From assembly GCA_020024105.1 (NCBI GenBank), contig JAHHUH010000007.1:1-64000 (forward strand): a DNA stretch of 64,000 nucleotides. The letters run 5' to 3'. Source of the stretch: Phascolarctobacterium sp. GTDB lineage: Bacteria; Bacillota; Negativicutes; Acidaminococcales; Acidaminococcaceae. The notes under the pieces are model-generated. The model was not told the origin of the DNA. It did no database searches and saw only the letters and a program-made list of their open reading frames with translations. This document shows positions 17,546 to 25,217 of this stretch, one piece after another (position 1 is the stretch's first letter; each line of letters opens with the position of its first letter). The position numbers were made by a program, and so were the translations under genes.

Positions 17546-17576
17546 AAAGCTCACTTCTCTGAGAGAAGTGAGCTTT
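17546..17576 (-). terminator. Terminator of the pot operon
   Basis: A 15-bp inverted repeat (17546-17560 with 17562-17576) 13 bases past the potD stop, with TTTTTATATA on the minus-strand 3' side. Back to back with the nuclease terminator, it insulates the convergent genes. Confidence 0.8.
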
Positions 17577-17589
17577 AATTTTTGCTTGT

Positions 17590-18645
17590 TTAACGGCCGG
17601 TTTTTATTTCCGTCCAGTAACGGTCGTACATGGGTAGTGCAGCACCGATATCGGTAAGCCATTCACCACGGCCCTTACCCTCCTCACCAATCTTCAGCAT
17701 GGGGTCATTTAAAAACTCCTGACTTTGATAGGGTCGGGCGGTTGTGATGGGGTTGCTGTAGCCTACGTACTCGTAATTACGGGCACTGACATCATCACCA
17801 TAGAAGAAATTGATGAATTTTTCCGCTAATTCCTTATGCTTAGCTCCTTTAGGAATTGCAAAGGTATCAGCCCAGATGACAGTGCCTTCTTCAGGAATAA
17901 TAAAGGCAATATCCTTATTTTCCTTGTAGACGAAGCTGGCATCACCACTCCAGATGGTACCTATCCAGCCCTCATCAGCAATGAATTTCTGCTTGATGGT
18001 ATCGGTATCATAGGCTAATACTAGGGGAGAAAGCTGCTTGAGATCCATAAAGGCTTTCTTAACCTCTTCTGGATTAGTGCTGTTATTGGAATAGCCATTT
18101 TTCTTTAGGGCCATACCCATAACCTCACGGCAGTCATTCATAAGTACCAGACGACCTTCATATTTTTCATTCCATAAATCAGCCCAGTGCTGGGGCTTTT
18201 CTTTAATATACTTGGTATTGTAAATAATACCGGTAATACCCCAGGTATAAACCAAGCTGTGCTGACCTGTCGGGTCGTAGCTGGGATAGCGTAAATCCGG
18301 TGTAAGATTTTTGGCATTGGGAATATTATCCAGATTGAACTCCTCCAGCATATCCAGCTTTAGCATGGTAGCAACCATGTAGTCTGAGGGAAGAATTAAA
18401 TCATATTGGGCACCACCGGCCTGAATCTTGGCAAAGAGCTCTTCGTTATTGCCGAAGGTATCATAATTAACACGGCAGTTATACTGCTTTTCAAATTTTT
18501 CTACCAAAACAGGGTCAAAATGGTCGGCCCAGGAGTAAAGGTTTAAAACCTGACGGTCGTCATTGACTGCGGTCTGTTCTTCACTGCCGCAGCCTAAAAT
18601 GGTAAAGGCTGCCAGGGTTAGGAGCAGAGCAAGTAATTTTTTCAT
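17590..18645 (-). CDS. potD: Spermidine/putrescine-binding lipoprotein PotD
   Basis: 351 residues. Lipobox TILGC (Cys19), then LNLYSWADHFDPVLVEKFEK, YDLILPSDYMV and the AIPKGAKHKELAEKFINF region typical of PotD/PotF polyamine binders. Last gene of potA-potB-potC-potD on the minus strand, 15 bases after potC, closed by a strong terminator. It captures polyamines for import; in Negativicutes polyamines are also covalently attached to peptidoglycan, so uptake could matter for the envelope (inference). Confidence 0.93.
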   Translation of the reverse strand: MKKLLALLLTLAAFTILGCGSEEQTAVNDDRQVLNLYSWADHFDPVLVEKFEKQYNCRVNYDTFGNNEELFAKIQAGGAQYDLILPSDYMVATMLKLDMLEEFNLDNIPNAKNLTPDLRYPSYDPTGQHSLVYTWGITGIIYNTKYIKEKPQHWADLWNEKYEGRLVLMNDCREVMGMALKKNGYSNNSTNPEEVKKAFMDLKQLSPLVLAYDTDTIKQKFIADEGWIGTIWSGDASFVYKENKDIAFIIPEEGTVIWADTFAIPKGAKHKELAEKFINFFYGDDVSARNYEYVGYSNPITTARPYQSQEFLNDPMLKIGEEGKGRGEWLTDIGAALPMYDRYWTEIKTGR

Positions 18646-18660
18646 AAGCTACCTCCTTGC

Positions 18661-19455
18661 TTAATCCTCTTTTTTAGAAGTATGCTGGGGCTGGAGAATT
18701 TGAGCCAGCACGACAAGACTGATGGTGGACAGCATTAACAGGGTGGATAAAGCATTTATTTCCGGGGAAATACCGCGTTTTACCATGGCGTAAATGTACA
18801 GGGGCAGGGTGGTTGAACTGGGACCAGCTACAAAGAAGCTGATGATGAAATCATCAATGGACAGAGTAAAGGCGATAAGAGCACCAGCTACGATGCCGGG
18901 CATGGCCATGGGCAAGGTAATATAACGGAAGGTCTGGAAGGGCGTGGCATACAAATCCATAGCTGCCTGCTCCAGCTCCGGACGCATACCCTCTAGACGG
19001 GTGCTGACTGTAATAACTACGAAGGAAACGCAGAAGGTTATATGGGCTAAAATCAAGGTCGTTTTGCCCAAGGGGATTTGCGCTTGACTGAATAAAACCA
19101 GCAGGGATAAGCCCATAACTATTTCTGGAATCAGAATTGGTAGATAGAGAAGGCCGTTAATCGCATTTTGAAATTTATACTTGTATTTGTTAAGAGCAAT
19201 AGCGGCAATGGTACCAAGACTAGTGGAAACTACAGTGGAAATACAAGCTACTAAGAGACTATTATACAGAGCCTCCAGGACACGACGGTTATGGAACAGG
19301 GATAAATACCAGTCCCAGGTAAAGCCTGTCCACATGGCATTAATACGGGATTCATTAAAGGAATAAAGTGCCAAAATTAACAGGGGAAAGTACAGAAAGG
19401 CCAGTACTACCATTGCATAGGCACAAAGAGTATGATTACGCCAGGTCTTTGGCAT
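18661..19455 (-). CDS. potC: Spermidine/putrescine permease PotC
   Basis: 264 residues, six predicted membrane segments; EAA loop at EQAAMDLYATPFQTFRYITL. ATG at 19455 has GGGAGG eight bases ahead and gives the normal PotC start (MPKTWRNHTLCAYAMVVLAF); a longer frame from 19503 lies entirely inside potB and is not credible. Overlaps the potB end by 20 bases. Confidence 0.93.
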   Translation of the reverse strand: MPKTWRNHTLCAYAMVVLAFLYFPLLILALYSFNESRINAMWTGFTWDWYLSLFHNRRVLEALYNSLLVACISTVVSTSLGTIAAIALNKYKYKFQNAINGLLYLPILIPEIVMGLSLLVLFSQAQIPLGKTTLILAHITFCVSFVVITVSTRLEGMRPELEQAAMDLYATPFQTFRYITLPMAMPGIVAGALIAFTLSIDDFIISFFVAGPSSTTLPLYIYAMVKRGISPEINALSTLLMLSTISLVVLAQILQPQHTSKKED

Positions 19456-20293
19456 CGGCTTTGCCTCCCTTCTGTGCAGAAAGTGCTTTATAGTAGAGCA
19501 CAATCAAAACTAAGGCCATGATGGCCAGAATAATGGAAAGAGCACTGCCGAAGGGCCAGTCACGTGCAGCCAGGAACTGGTTCTGGATTAAATTGCCAAC
19601 TAGGGCTGATTTGGCGCCACCCATAACATCGGGAACGACGAACATACCCAGGGAAGAAATGAAAACCAGAATAGTACCGGCAGCAATACCGGGCAGGGTC
19701 AGGGGAAGGGTTATTTTCCTGAAGGCAGTAAATGGCGAAGCACCCAAATCGGAGGCTGCTTCTAACAAACGACGATCAAACTGCTCCAGAGAAACGTAAA
19801 TTGGTAATACCATGAAGGGCAGGAGTGCATAAACCATGCCGATTATTACTGCGGTTTCGTTATAGAGGAACTGCATAGGTAAATCAATCCAACCCATTTC
19901 CAAAAGAAAGGTATTTGCTAGGCCACGGGTACGTAAAATGATGACCCAGGCATAGGAACGAATTAAAAAGTTAATCCAGAAGGGAATCATCACTAGAATT
20001 AAGCCGGGCTGCTGCCATTTCTTGGGCAGCTGGGCAATAAAATAAGCTAATGGATAACCTAGGATGATAGTAAAGACTGTCGTCAGCAGAGCTACACCCA
20101 GGGTGTAGGCGAAGATGGACAGGTACAGGGGTTCAAAAAAACGTTGGTAATTATTGAGAGTAAAATCAAAAATTACCTGGCCGTAGGGGGTGCGGCTGGC
20201 AAAGGAAACAGCTACGACGATTAAAAGGGGAATAACAAAGAAAAAGCTCAGCCACAGCACAGTGGGCGCGACCATTAATTTTCCGTTCTTCAT
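19436..20293 (-). CDS. potB: Spermidine/putrescine permease PotB
   Basis: 285 residues with six hydrophobic segments and EAA loop LEAASDLGASPFTAFRKITL. Starts in the ATGA overlap with the potA stop codon (20290-20293), so it is translationally coupled. Partners PotC to form the membrane pore. Confidence 0.93.
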   Translation of the reverse strand: MKNGKLMVAPTVLWLSFFFVIPLLIVVAVSFASRTPYGQVIFDFTLNNYQRFFEPLYLSIFAYTLGVALLTTVFTIILGYPLAYFIAQLPKKWQQPGLILVMIPFWINFLIRSYAWVIILRTRGLANTFLLEMGWIDLPMQFLYNETAVIIGMVYALLPFMVLPIYVSLEQFDRRLLEAASDLGASPFTAFRKITLPLTLPGIAAGTILVFISSLGMFVVPDVMGGAKSALVGNLIQNQFLAARDWPFGSALSIILAIMALVLIVLYYKALSAQKGGKADAKDLA

Positions 20294-21288
20294 TTCGTTA
20301 CCCTCACCTCATCCTGAGGCTGCCACCAGATGCCTACACGTTCATCCGGCTCCCAGCGTTTAATATCATCAAAATATTGATAAGCGATAACAATCTGGTT
20401 AGAATTATCTAGGCGGATAAAGACCTTATCGATAGTACCATAGAAAACCACATCAACAACAGTGCCATAGTACAGGGGCTCGGGATGGGTGAAGTTTTCC
20501 TCATCTTCAGGACAAAGAAGAATTTTTTCAGGACGCATGACAAGGGTAGTACCATCCTCCTGGTCAAAGAAATTACTTTCGCCGATAAATTTGGCAACGA
20601 ATTTGGTTTTGGGAATATGGTAAATAGTATTAGCGTTATCGTCCTGTTCGATAACACCCTTATTCATAACAATAATGCGGTCGCTCATGGTGAGCGCTTC
20701 TTCCTGGTCATGGGTAACGTAAATAAAGGTCAAACCCAGGCCACGCTGTAGATTTTTCAGTTCAATCTGCAGCTTCTTACGCAGTTGGTAGTCCAAAGCA
20801 CCCAATGGTTCATCCAGTAGTAGTACCTTGGGATTATTCACAAGGGCACGGGCAATAGCTACACGCTGCTGCTGGCCACCACTCATCTGTTGGGGGTAGC
20901 GATTGCGTAGTTCTTCCAATTGGGTCAGGTAAAGCACTTGATCCACACGCTCGTCCTGTTCATCCAGGGGCACATTCTTCATTTTTAAGCCAAAATGGAT
21001 ATTTTCTTCCACGGTCATGTGGGGGAAAAGGGCATAATGCTGAAAAACCATGTTGACATTACGTTTATAGGGAGGGAGCTTGGTAACATCCTCGTCATCT
21101 AAGTAAATTTTTCCTTCAGTAGGTTGTTCCAAACCTGCTATCATTCGTAAAAGAGTAGTTTTACCACAACCGGAGGGACCGAGAAGGGTTAAAAATTCAC
21201 CATCTGCGATGGTAAGGTCGATAGAGGGAATGATTACATGTCCATTGAATTTCTTGGAAATTCCTTCTAGACGGATCATATCTTTCAT
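20290..21288 (-). CDS. potA: Spermidine/putrescine ABC ATPase PotA
   Basis: 332 residues. Walker A GPSGCGKTT, signature MSGGQQQRVA, Walker B LLLDEPLGALD, then a C-terminal TOBE-type regulatory domain (about 240-332; MRPEKILLCPED, FIRLDNSNQIV). Two ATGs (21288 and 21279) are possible; neither has an ideal ribosome binding site, since GAAAGG is 16 bases from the first. Confidence 0.94.
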   Translation of the reverse strand: MKDMIRLEGISKKFNGHVIIPSIDLTIADGEFLTLLGPSGCGKTTLLRMIAGLEQPTEGKIYLDDEDVTKLPPYKRNVNMVFQHYALFPHMTVEENIHFGLKMKNVPLDEQDERVDQVLYLTQLEELRNRYPQQMSGGQQQRVAIARALVNNPKVLLLDEPLGALDYQLRKKLQIELKNLQRGLGLTFIYVTHDQEEALTMSDRIIVMNKGVIEQDDNANTIYHIPKTKFVAKFIGESNFFDQEDGTTLVMRPEKILLCPEDEENFTHPEPLYYGTVVDVVFYGTIDKVFIRLDNSNQIVIAYQYFDDIKRWEPDERVGIWWQPQDEVRVTK

Positions 21289-21331
21289 GTTATTTGTGTC
21301 ACAACCTTTCGATTTTAAAGTCCATTATGAT

Positions 21332-21367
21332 ATTATAACAAATAAGCGAGAAAGTTCAATAACTTTC
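21332..21367 (-). promoter_or_regulatory. pot operon promoter with overlapping palindrome
   Basis: On the minus strand: TTGAAC (21354-21359), 16-base spacer, perfect TATAAT (21332-21337). A palindrome GAAAGTT-CAAT-AACTTTC (21350-21367) covers the -35 hexamer, the right place for a repressor operator. The regulator is not identified. Confidence 0.6.
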
Positions 21368-21752
21368 GACAAAAAAGAGAGCAAAATTAAGAAGTTTTGT
21401 TATTTTATTAGTTAATAGAATAAAATACGGCATTTTTAGCTTATTTTCTAGATATTTACCCTTTAAAAGCGAATATTAAGGGTAAAATATTCGTATTTGC
21501 GGTACGGATATTAATATAGCATTAAGAATAAATTTTGGAATTAAGAATAGTTATAGGGAAGCAGGTTGGGCTTTACCCATGGATAGCTTGAAGGTAATTA
21601 GGAGGGACTGCTCCTTTAACTTAGAAGGGAATTTTACTCCCAAAGCATATTATAGGAAGAAAGTAGTAAATTTAGATAATCCTTGTAGAACTGTGGCTGT
21701 CTGCTGCAAAAGAAAAAGCAGCAGCTATCCTGAAAAGGTCATAGCTGTTGCC
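21368..21752. other. AT-rich non-coding stretch with interleaved inverted repeats
   Basis: No convincing gene. At 21455-21463/21478-21486 (TTTACCCTT/AAGGGTAAA) and 21470-21477/21486-21493 (CGAATATT/AATATTCG) two inverted repeats interleave, so both stems cannot form as simple nested hairpins; a pseudoknot or overlapping operators are possible. A CTGCTGC/GCAGCAG hairpin lies at about 21703-21725. The 88-codon plus-strand frame 21579-21845 has no good ribosome binding site, odd composition, and overlaps the minus-strand gene, so I reject it. Confidence 0.4.
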
Positions 21753-22357
21753 TTAGTTACGATTATTATTTTTAGCCTGGATGGTCTTTTGAAAATTATC
21801 CAGGTTTATTGTTTTGGCGTCACTATCAACGACGGGAAAGCATAACAGCTCTTCGCTGACTCGGAGCAGATCCTCATAAAGGTCGGCAGGAAAGGTTTTA
21901 CAAAAATGATTGACGCCCCGGATATTTTGAATTTCCTGCTGGAAAGTGTAGCCTGTCGGGGCAATGGTGGATTTATGAAGGTGGTACATATCTAGAAAAA
22001 GTAAATCGTAAAAGGTACCGCTCTGAGAGGTTATTTCATAAACATTAATCTTTTTTTCGCAGGTACACAGCCTATGAAAGTAGACCTTTTCCTGAGAATT
22101 AGTCAGTAGCAGCTTGGACAGGTAGGTTATTTCTCCTAGGGGACCGTTAACAAGGATGGGATTGGCGGGACTGCGTCCAAATTCACCCAGGGCCTGGGGC
22201 AGCTGGTCCAGCTTTTTTCATCACATTGTTGGAGAATTACCGGAGGTAGTTTTTTATTTTGGGCAAGGTCATCATTTAAAAGATAATGGAGCTTGTTATT
22301 TATATCATCCATGGGATAACCTGGCTCCTTAGCATAAAGCTTATCAAGGCAGCTCAT
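21753..22357 (-). pseudogene. Frameshifted conserved hypothetical gene
   Basis: Two minus-strand frames join into one protein of 201 residues if one base is gained at the A6 run (22213-22218 as T on the plus strand). The zero frame runs from MSCLDKLYAKEPGYPMDDIN and stops at 22136 after PSLLTVP. The -1 frame continues with LGEFGRSPANPILVNGPLGE, ITYLSKL, KVYFHRLC and TFYDLLFLDMYHLHKST and stops at 21753. The GEFGRSPANPI and VNGPLGE segments look like a conserved hypothetical family of Firmicutes; function unknown. A -1 ribosomal slip at GAA-AAA-AGC also restores the frame and hairpins follow, so recoding is possible but mutation or a sequencing error is more likely. Confidence 0.7.
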
Positions 22358-22399
22358 ACCAACACCTCACTTAAGCTGGTGCCTAGTAGCTTTGTTCTT

Positions 22400-22465
22400 A
22401 CCTTAACAATTATTAAAGTAGCTGTCAAATAGGAACAAGAAAATATTTAGCTTCTGTTCTATTTG
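22400..22465. promoter_or_regulatory. Divergent control region with imperfect inverted repeat
   Basis: Minus strand: consensus TTGACA (22423-22428), 17-base spacer, weak TAAGGT (22400-22405) upstream of the frameshifted gene. An inverted repeat CAAATAGGAACA (22426-22437)/TGTTCTATTTG (22455-22465), one bulged base, overlaps that -35. It lies between the frameshifted gene and the HTH gene and could be the latter's operator. Weak plus-strand promoter TTTTCT-17-TATACT at 22514-22542. Confidence 0.4.
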
Positions 22466-22582
22466 TAGATGAGTAAAATATTACGCACTTCTACCTGTGA
22501 CAGCGGGAAGAGATTTTCTTTTAACGATACAGGTGTTATACTGAAAAAGTACATAACTAAAAGGAAGAAAAGAGGTATAAAG

Positions 22583-23194
22583 GTGATTAAGGATAGTAGA
22601 GAATTAGCTAGGCTTTTGGAAGACTATACCATTCCTGAAAGTGATTATTTCGAAATAGCAGCTCGGTTACGTAGTCTGAAGCACCGGAAAGCCGAAGGCT
22701 TTTTAGGTGCAACTTTGGATAAGTTGATTGGCTGGAAGGGTGGCATAAAACGACCATCCCCCAACTCCCTCAAGGTAAAGCTACCCGGTTTTGATATGGG
22801 TAAGCCTCCGGCGGATTTATACGCGGCTATGGACCGGGAGGAAGTTAGCTTTGCTGAGGTATTGTTGAACTATATAGATAAAAGTGATTATGTTAAGGAT
22901 AGTGATGTCTACAAGAAAGCGGGCCTGAGTAAGGGGGCTTTTTCTAAAATTAGGAACGGACATTTGCCTAAAAGGGAGAATGTGCTTCGTCTAGCCTTAG
23001 TTTTACGTTTAAGTGTGGTAGAAACGGAAATTCTGCTCCATGCGGCAGGCTATGCCTTTCAGCCTAATAATAAATTCGATCGTTTTATCTGCTTTTTTTT
23101 AGAGGAGCACGAGCATGGCAGGGATTACGATTACGACCTTTTGAACTTATGGTGCTACGATATTACCGGCGTGGTCCTGGTGGGAGAGAAATAA
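22583..23194 (+). CDS. HTH-type protein with a macrodomain-associated C-terminal domain
   Basis: 203 residues from GTG 22583, which has AGAGG seven bases ahead; an upstream frame to ATG 22469 crosses the likely promoter. N-terminal part (1-80) is basic and unassigned. The C-terminal part (about 85-203) reads SFAEVLLNYID, VYKKAGLSKGAFSKIRNG, ALVLRLSVVETEILLHAAGY and KFDRFICFFLEE. This is the XRE-like helix-turn-helix plus tail often fused to macrodomains or other effectors in Firmicutes. Role unknown; a stress- or phage-linked regulator is one possibility. Short gap to small genes on the same strand. Confidence 0.6.
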   Translation: MIKDSRELARLLEDYTIPESDYFEIAARLRSLKHRKAEGFLGATLDKLIGWKGGIKRPSPNSLKVKLPGFDMGKPPADLYAAMDREEVSFAEVLLNYIDKSDYVKDSDVYKKAGLSKGAFSKIRNGHLPKRENVLRLALVLRLSVVETEILLHAAGYAFQPNNKFDRFICFFLEEHEHGRDYDYDLLNLWCYDITGVVLVGEK

Positions 23195-23276
23195 AGGTTT
23201 CCTGTGAAGGGACCTCTTTCTGAACTTTTGCTAGTACAATATGGGTAGTAAAGCAAGAGCGAAGGAGGGTGGATTT

Positions 23277-23471
23277 ATGAAAATGAATGGTTGTATTTTA
23301 CTGCCGTCGGGCAGGCAGCAGAAGCTGTTGGAGGATTTGAAGCTGCAGGCTGAAATAGAGCGAATCCGAAGGGATAAAACTATGAGTGAGCAGGAAAAGC
23401 TAGAAGCTATTGCCAGACTATTACGGAAACAGACGGTTAGGGATTTGCTGGAAGGGCTTATCGTTTATTAG
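23277..23471 (+). CDS. Small hypothetical protein (64 aa)
   Basis: Strong GAAGGAGG eight bases before ATG 23277. The protein is hydrophilic and mostly helical: RQQKLLEDLKLQAEIERIRR and MSEQEKLEAIARLLRK look like a short coiled coil. No family recognised. The next small gene starts ten bases after its TAG, with AGGAGG overlapping that stop, so the two form an operon. Confidence 0.6.
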   Translation: MKMNGCILLPSGRQQKLLEDLKLQAEIERIRRDKTMSEQEKLEAIARLLRKQTVRDLLEGLIVY

Positions 23472-23480
23472 GAGGCCGGT

Positions 23481-23681
23481 ATGGATAGCAAAGGGCAGGA
23501 GATTTTAGATCGTCTAGACCAGCTGTCACCTGAAGAAAGGAAGCGTACGTTAAATTCCTTTTTAGAAGCTGCCATCGTAGTGAATCGTAGGGGTGACGAA
23601 GGGTCCCTTTTATTACAGGAGACTGTAGCTGCGCATAAGGCTTCTGCAAAGGCTGAGAAGAGTGAGCCTGACAGGAGGTAA
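23481..23681 (+). CDS. Small hypothetical protein (66 aa)
   Basis: AGGAGG (23470-23475) lies five bases before the ATG. Charged, helical protein (EILDRLDQLSPEERKRTLNS) without recognised domain. Coupled to the 64-residue gene. Followed by 130 bases holding a GCCTGC/GCAGGC hairpin (23731-23755) without a good T-run. Confidence 0.55.
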   Translation: MDSKGQEILDRLDQLSPEERKRTLNSFLEAAIVVNRRGDEGSLLLQETVAAHKASAKAEKSEPDRR

Positions 23682-23816
23682 TCAAGGCTTAGCTTATCGG
23701 CTGAGGAGGGCTTATAATAAAGAGAAGAAGGCCTGCTATCAAGAGTATGGCAGGCTGGTTTAAAAAAGCAGAGAGAGTATATTAGAGAAAATCTAAAATG
23801 ATTTAGGAGGTGGCCC

Positions 23817-24162
23817 ATGGCCGAAGAGAAAAAGGATTATTTCCCTGAGTATAGTGATGAGCGTTTTATGTCTAAGGTGCTGAAATATGGCAAGGCCATT
23901 GGTTGTGAGCTGCTTTGTCAGGCTTTCCTTTTAAAAATTGTTCTAGGGAAGGATGAAGTGCCTACCCAGGCAAAATTAGCAATTATCGGTGCTTTAGGTT
24001 ATTTGATTTGATGCTATTTCGGATATCATTTCCGTGGCAGGCTATACTGATGATGCGGCGGCAATGATGGCTGTTTATAAAATGGTGCAGGCCTATGTAA
24101 CTGAGGAAGATCGGGCGGAGGCTGAAGCTAGAGTAGCTAAACTTTTAGGTACCGCTGAATAA
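23817..24162 (+). pseudogene. DUF1232 (YkvA-like) protein, frame broken
   Basis: Frame 1 starts with GGAGG and ATG 23817 and runs to KLAIIGALGYLI, then TGA at 24009-24011. In the +1 frame the text continues directly from GAT 24010 as DAISDIISVAGYTDDAAAMM... to TAA at 24160-24162. Family members normally read GALGY-(F/L)-I-LPLDAIPD...GYTDD, so the three-residue LPL segment is missing: a net loss of 8 of 9 bases fits both the missing residues and the frame change. The two parts sum to a normal full-length small DUF1232 protein; function unknown. Confidence 0.75.
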
Positions 24163-24318
24163 TATTATTGCAGAACTTCTTGACGGAGAAGGGCTTTGCT
24201 CTGGAGGGAGAGAGCCGTTAAAAAATAGTGGGGGACTTGCTAAAAAAGGGGAATAATGTTACAGTGGAGTAAAATTTATGACGTTTTAAAATAGTAGAAA
24301 ACAAAAGGAATATGAAAG

Positions 24319-24774
24319 ATGCATAAAATTTTATTTATCTGTCATGGTAATATATGTCGTTCTCCTATGGCAGAATTTTTGTTGAAAGATATGGTTGCCA
24401 AAAAAGGGCTAGCCGCTGCTTTTTCAATAGCTTCCGCTGCTACTAGTCGGGAAGAAATTGGTAATCCGGTGCATTATGGGACTAAGCGTAAGCTGGCTGA
24501 ATTAGGTATTAGTGTAGCCGGCAAGTATGCTCGTCAGGTGACACCGGCAGATTATCATAATTATGATCACCTTATTATTATGGACAGGAATAATCAACGT
24601 AATCTGGAAAGAATTATTGGTCAGGATGTGGACCATAAGGTGAGCCTTTTACTGGCTTACGCAGGTCGTCCTGGTCAAAGTATTGCTGACCCCTGGTACA
24701 CGGGTGATTTTGACTTGACCTATAATGATATTCAAGCGGGGTTAGATGGTTTTTTAAAATATTTAGGCTATTAA
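24319..24774 (+). CDS. Low-molecular-weight protein tyrosine phosphatase
   Basis: 151 residues. The P-loop CHGNICRS gives the C-x5-R signature with nucleophile Cys8 and Arg14 near the N-terminus; the general-acid Asp is in IADPWYTGDF. This fold serves as arginine/tyrosine phosphatase or arsenate reductase in Firmicutes. No capsule or kinase gene is adjacent. 24163-24318 upstream shows no gene and no clear promoter. Confidence 0.9.
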   Translation: MHKILFICHGNICRSPMAEFLLKDMVAKKGLAAAFSIASAATSREEIGNPVHYGTKRKLAELGISVAGKYARQVTPADYHNYDHLIIMDRNNQRNLERIIGQDVDHKVSLLLAYAGRPGQSIADPWYTGDFDLTYNDIQAGLDGFLKYLGY

Positions 24775-24779
24775 AAAAG

Positions 24780-24818
24780 AGACTTTAGGGTGGTGGGGAT
24801 TACCTTAAAGTCTTTTTT
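24780..24818 (+). terminator. Terminator after the phosphatase gene
   Basis: AGACTTTA-GGGT pairs with ACCTTAAAGTCT across a short loop and is followed by TTTTTT. Confidence 0.8.
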
Positions 24819-24872
24819 CGATTATAATTAAGGTAGGCCTATGAGAATAAATTCGTTAGTGGGAGGCTGCCT

Positions 24873-25157
24873 ATGGAAGAGGTAGATTTAAATAAAATCC
24901 GTCAGAACATTGATCTTGTGGATAAGAAATTAGCACAGGCTCTGGAAGAACGGTTACAGCTGGTAATGCAGGTGGCCGAGTACAAGCACAGGCAGGGCTT
25001 GCCTGTTAAGGATGTTGAACGGGAAAAGCAGGTTATTGCCAAGGTAACAGGTCTGTTAAAAAATCAGGATTACGCTCCGGCTGTAGCTCAGATTATGCGT
25101 AGCATTATTGATACAGCTTGTATTCTAGAGGAAGAACGTTTATCAAAAGAGGACTAA
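24873..25157 (+). CDS. Chorismate mutase, AroQ class
   Basis: 94 residues, a stand-alone all-helical AroQ-fold mutase converting chorismate to prephenate for Phe/Tyr synthesis. Visible: IRQNIDLVDKKLAQALEERL, VAEYKHRQGLPVKDVEREKQV (Arg and Lys of the active site) and IMRSIIDTACILEEERL. GGGAGG precedes the ATG. Shikimate kinase follows 60 bases later, a logical two-gene aromatic pathway unit. Confidence 0.88.
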   Translation: MEEVDLNKIRQNIDLVDKKLAQALEERLQLVMQVAEYKHRQGLPVKDVEREKQVIAKVTGLLKNQDYAPAVAQIMRSIIDTACILEEERLSKED

Positions 25158-25217
25158 AAGGTCAAGCTTTTATTGTTCTGCCGAAATAGTGTGTTTGTAA
25201 GGAAATGAGGTGTTAGG

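Noticed and set aside
21579..21845. 88-codon plus-strand frame with several Cys
   Set aside because: No ribosome binding site, ends inside the opposite-strand gene, no conserved look; more likely chance.
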